Translations under genes and position numbers: made by a program
DNA from: Leptoclinus maculatus
Taxonomy: Eukaryota > Chordata > Actinopteri > Perciformes > Stichaeidae
Direction: 5' to 3'
DNA length: 64,000 nt
Assembly (NCBI GenBank): GCA_032191485.1
Contig: JAVDOI010000011.1
Coordinates: forward strand, 16,846,617 to 16,910,616
In this document: piece after piece, positions 60,431-64,000 of the stretch
How the letters are laid out: every line of letters begins with the position of its first letter
Numbering within the stretch: the first letter of the stretch is position 1
Notes under the pieces: generated by a model
Seen by the model: the letters and a program-made list of their open reading frames with translations, nothing else
Database searches by the model: none
Told to the model about the DNA's origin: nothing

Positions 60431-62590
60431 AAAACAAAATGCTCCAGTAAAAGCTAATCAAAATAGACGGCAGATGTTTTGACTGCCTCTTATCTTTTCC
60501 GTGCTAATGGCAAAACCGCAGCATTGATATACAACTTATTGGCTGCGCAGGCTTGACCTCCTTGTGTTAGTCCTCCAAAATAAATGAGGCCCTCTTTATA
60601 TATTTCTTAATAAAAAAAGAGGATGGCTCTTAAAAGTTTCTTTGAAGCAAGAGTCACGAACAAGAGCCTCTTTTTGTTGATCAATACAATTCTAAAGCCA
60701 CTTCCTCCTTAATGGCTGGCTGATCAAAGTCAGCAAAGAATAAAGCTTTGCATTGCAGTTTTATCGAAACTACAATTTAAAAAACTAAAACTTAAAAAGG
60801 TTGCAAGCACTTAGTTTAATGTCCCTTCAATTTAACCGGGGATGTTACGCAACGATCTCACTAATGTGATCAGATTTAACCATTCCAAGCAAAAATGACT
60901 CAGACCTCATCTTTTCTTCTTGTGGAGGAACTCAGGTCCTGAATGAGCGTCGCCAAATACTCACACAATTGTCAACAATACTTGGTTGCACTTGATTTTA
61001 AGCTCAGAGGTCACGATGTGACGTACGCTGACGTTTGTCATTTGTCGTCCGCTTTTCTCTCCTTTTTTCTTTTATGAGCATAATGGCAAAATGTAGAAAA
61101 CACAGAATCACGAACCATTTCTTCAGAAAGAGAGCAGGGCGACAACACGGTTGTTGTCAGTTACCCAGCAACAGCATTCTCAGGGGTTAATTAAACCACT
61201 TGAAGCTAAGCACAGTTTGGACATACGTCAAAACACCGCACTCGCTCACCTTGAAGATGGTTTTCTGTAAAAAAAATCCAGATCGGTTGATTGAAGGCTG
61301 AGTACTGTGTGATGTATGTGTTTGTTGTATTGGGTGCGTATTATGGCACACTGTAGGCTAAAGTTTACCACCTTTTTTATGTTGCTGTTTTTGATATGTT
61401 TCTGTTCTCCTTTCTTTTTAAATTATACACGCAAATTAAAAAAAAGAACTATTAATTACACAAAGCATGTTCTTCATTTTCTTTTGTTGAATAAACAATG
61501 TTGTCATTAACACATTTCCAATAATATTAGCCAACATGGCACCTGTAGTGTTACAGAGCAGTCGCAGAGTGAGGAAATGCAGTTGTACTGTAAGTGTGTC
61601 ATACACACTGTGTAGAGAAGCTAAACCCATAATCCATATTGAGTTTTGCTTAGGTAAGCTTGCCTCCACTTTAGAAAACAAACAACCAGGAACAAAAAAG
61701 CTACACTTGTATGGCAGGGAAACATTGATGTCTTGTAGAGTGATGGCAGCGTTGCCATGAAGACATATTGCAAAGGCCAGGCTTTTGAGCAGGGCATTGC
61801 ATGGAAGTAAATGGTTTACCCTCTTCCTGACTCGAGAGAAAATGGCTCTTTGAAATGAGCCGCACCACAAAAAAATGAAGCATTGAACTTTCATCTTGGG
61901 CTGTCTAAGATAACAGTCCCCTTCAATAATAATACTGTATTTAAGACTTTGAGTGCACATGCACTTAAAGAAGAATACTCAACAGCATAATAAAAGTCGT
62001 CCAGTGTCATGGGACTTCAACGGGAGGCTTTGGGTTTATGGCCTTTTTCCACATCAGTCATACTAAGAGCAACACAGAAACATGTTGAAACCACAAGAAG
62101 TGCCTTTCGTTGCATCAATCACGCAGCGTTAAGTTTTTTTGACTAATGATTATTGGAAATAGCATTGCACACAAATCCATAATCTAATTAATTAACAAAC
62201 GGCACATTTATTTTGTCTTATGTTATATAGGGTGACTTAAGCTGAGTGAGCACTTTGACTGCACACATGCCTACTGATGGATGCATAATGGATGCTGCAT
62301 GACTCTATGACCTTTCAGTTTCCCTAACCACTAAGGCAGCCCACTACCACAACATCCTTAAACCTTGGTCGAGGAATTTCTAGCCCAGTGAACAAGCCAA
62401 AGGTACGCAGGATCCAAAGGGTAGCCAAGCAGCAGCACCGCAACACTTCCCCGGAACTTGTGGTGCCGTCAGTAATGTGTTTCAGTGGACCTGACAACAT
62501 ACTTAGGCGGTACTTATCTCGGAGAACATCTCGACAAGAGCAGATAAGAGACTGGAGCTCTGTCCTCATTTTCCAGTTCATTTTTCATTT

Positions 62591-62598
<8 letters not shown>
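60431..62598. other. Gene-free stretch
   Basis: Contains the longest open frame of the window (174 codons, minus strand, 61436-61960), which has no recognisable domain. 60590-60700 holds CCTCTTTATATATTTC and AAAAAGAGGATGG, which can pair weakly. Confidence 0.4.

Positions 62599-62627
<29 letters not shown>
62599..62627. repeat. (CT)n microsatellite
   Basis: About 29 bp of uninterrupted CT in a pyrimidine-rich surround. Confidence 0.95.
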
Positions 62628-62631
<4 letters not shown>

Positions 62632-64000
62632 CTTCACTCTCCCTTTCACCAGCGCTGTGAGGTGGATTGTTGAATTTCCCCTCCTCTAGGTATCATCCTC
62701 TGTGAGTTGGCAGAATTTTTCCCACAGCTTTTGGCCTGAGATCAGTGGAGCACCTTGGGCACAGAACAAAATATAGAACTGGGACGTGGAGGTCAGACAA
62801 CCTCTCGCAGCAATCTCCTCCCAAGCAATTTTGATAGCAGGGGTGGCGGGGTGGGTTATTCCCTCTGTAATACACTATGAAGCCCTGAGCTTGTTCCCTG
62901 CACAGCAGAGAGCACTCACCTCCCCCTGCATGACTCTTTCTCGACAGTCAGACAAAACAGACATCCAATCTCCGGTTTGGATGATTATGCTGCTATTGAC
63001 CATGACCTATCATTCATGTGTAGTTTGTGTGAATTCACAGACCGTTTTATGGCGACAAGAAAAGTCAGACGTTTTTTTGTTGTTTTTGTGTCACAAGGAT
63101 GGGATTTCAACTTTCCAAGGTTGCTAGTGATGATTTTGTTTTACATTTGCTTTGACAAGAAACTATATGAAAAAAACAAAAACAGATCACTTTGGATCTG
63201 GGGCTGGTTCCAAGATGCAGGTTTACAGATTTATCTAGATAACTTTGCTGAGTAAAACTTGGAACCCCCTCAAATCTGGAGGGTGGGATGTTACTAAAGA
63301 AAGCTCTCCGCTCTTTAAACCAGAACATTTAGCCTAACATTCAAGCTTTTTGGTTTATTTCATGCTCCATGAGTTATTTCATTGATTAGGCTGATAACAA
63401 TGGCAGCCTTTCAGTGAAATATGAACTGCCAGTGAGAGAAGCTTAGCTTTCTCATTATTAAAAACCCACTGCATCCATCTACGCCACTTCTGACGCCTGT
63501 GGTTAGGGCTCGTATTGACGGTTTATTTGCTTGAACCATGTTTATATACAGCAAACAGATCAAGTTGATGTGTTTTTTTGGCTCTATTGTCAGCTGCTCT
63601 AGGTAGTTCACATCAAGCTAAGAGTCACACTAATGGGACAAAGGACAGGTTACAATTTACATTAGCACATCTTTCATTGTGATACTTTTCCAAAAAAAGT
63701 GGTGCTCCTCTGTAGCCGGCTCAGGCTCTAAGAGGGAATGAGTTACACGGAGGAATGTTATTGTTTCAAAAAGAGGCTTTAAATGTGTGCCGCTGAATGC
63801 AAATTAATGCCTTTGAAGTATACAGAAATCTTAGAAAATTAAGGATATTTTTTTTTGTTGCATGAATAAACCTGCAAGCAGCAAATGTCGGCAGAATGAG
63901 AACGTGGATTAAATAAATTAAAAAGCTGTTTTGTTAGTGGTCAAAAACAACTACAACCATCTCATCTTTTGAACCGTTTTTAGACAAAACTGAAAAGGAA
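62628..64000. other. Gene-free stretch to window end
   Basis: Two overlapping plus-strand frames at 62786-63255 are not recognisable. T-rich runs lie near 63848-63857. No repeat family was identified. Confidence 0.4.

Noticed and set aside
61436..61960. Longest open frame, 174 codons, minus strand
   Set aside because: No domain, no recognisable residues, AT-rich context and competing frames on the other strand; likely chance.
1..64000. CRISPR arrays, operons, prophage or endogenous viral genes
   Set aside because: No regularly spaced direct repeats, no packed reading frames and no reverse transcriptase, integrase or capsid motifs were seen.

Overview
This window looks like nuclear DNA from a ray-finned fish, most likely a percomorph teleost. 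The evidence is its dispersed repeats. From memory of their consensus sequences I recognise a MITE with GGTACAGTGTG / CACACTGCACC ends, a tRNA-headed SINE, a repeat carrying the phrase GGTTAGCTTAGCTTAGCAT, a repeat with an 'octamer-spaced' TGTCTCGATAACTATTGG core, and a LINE 3' tail ending in a TATC microsatellite. I could not run a library search, so the family assignments are inference. Base composition is AT-rich by eye, there is no operon-like gene packing, and microsatellites are frequent.

No protein-coding gene can be supported. The longest open frames (about 155 to 174 codons) show no family motif, no flanking exon structure and no codon signature. Several are simply translated microsatellites. 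The window is therefore an intergenic gene desert or the inside of a very large intron, and the sequence does not say which.

The only clear genes are two tRNA-Glu(CTC) genes on the minus strand at 52851-52922 and 53295-53366. They lie in matching 135-bp cassettes, and two decayed tRNA-Glu-like copies lie between them, making a four-unit local array of about 0.5 kb.

Layout: 1-9 kb is mostly unique AT-rich DNA with a possible TATA/CCAAT promoter (about 0.9-1.05 kb), a CTCF-like site (1.9 kb), a POU-motif-rich block (2.8-3.1 kb) and a GA microsatellite. A MITE at 9.6-10.1 kb has split a GTAAT-rich degenerate repeat. A SINE lies at 13.7-14.0 kb, and a palindrome plus LINE tail at 15.6-15.8 kb. 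From 17 to 21 kb there are GT, GA and CT microsatellites around two motif-dense blocks. A decayed MITE lies at 26.0-26.2 kb. From 27 to 41 kb the DNA is mainly unique, with scattered candidate regulatory blocks. Repeats lie at 41.1-41.4 kb and 50.6-51.06 kb, the latter carrying a nested insertion. The tRNA array is at 52.8-53.4 kb. The last 10 kb holds homeodomain-motif-rich blocks, a perfect 13-bp-arm palindrome (56.05 kb) and a miRNA-sized hairpin (58.02-58.08 kb).

The most plausible function of the unique DNA is long-range regulation of a developmental gene outside the window. That rests only on the density of homeodomain, POU and TALE motifs; conservation was not tested. I saw no sign of a wholly new biological system. 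The best leads are the tRNA-Glu array without nearby Pol III terminators, the hairpin at 58.05 kb and the nested repeats.
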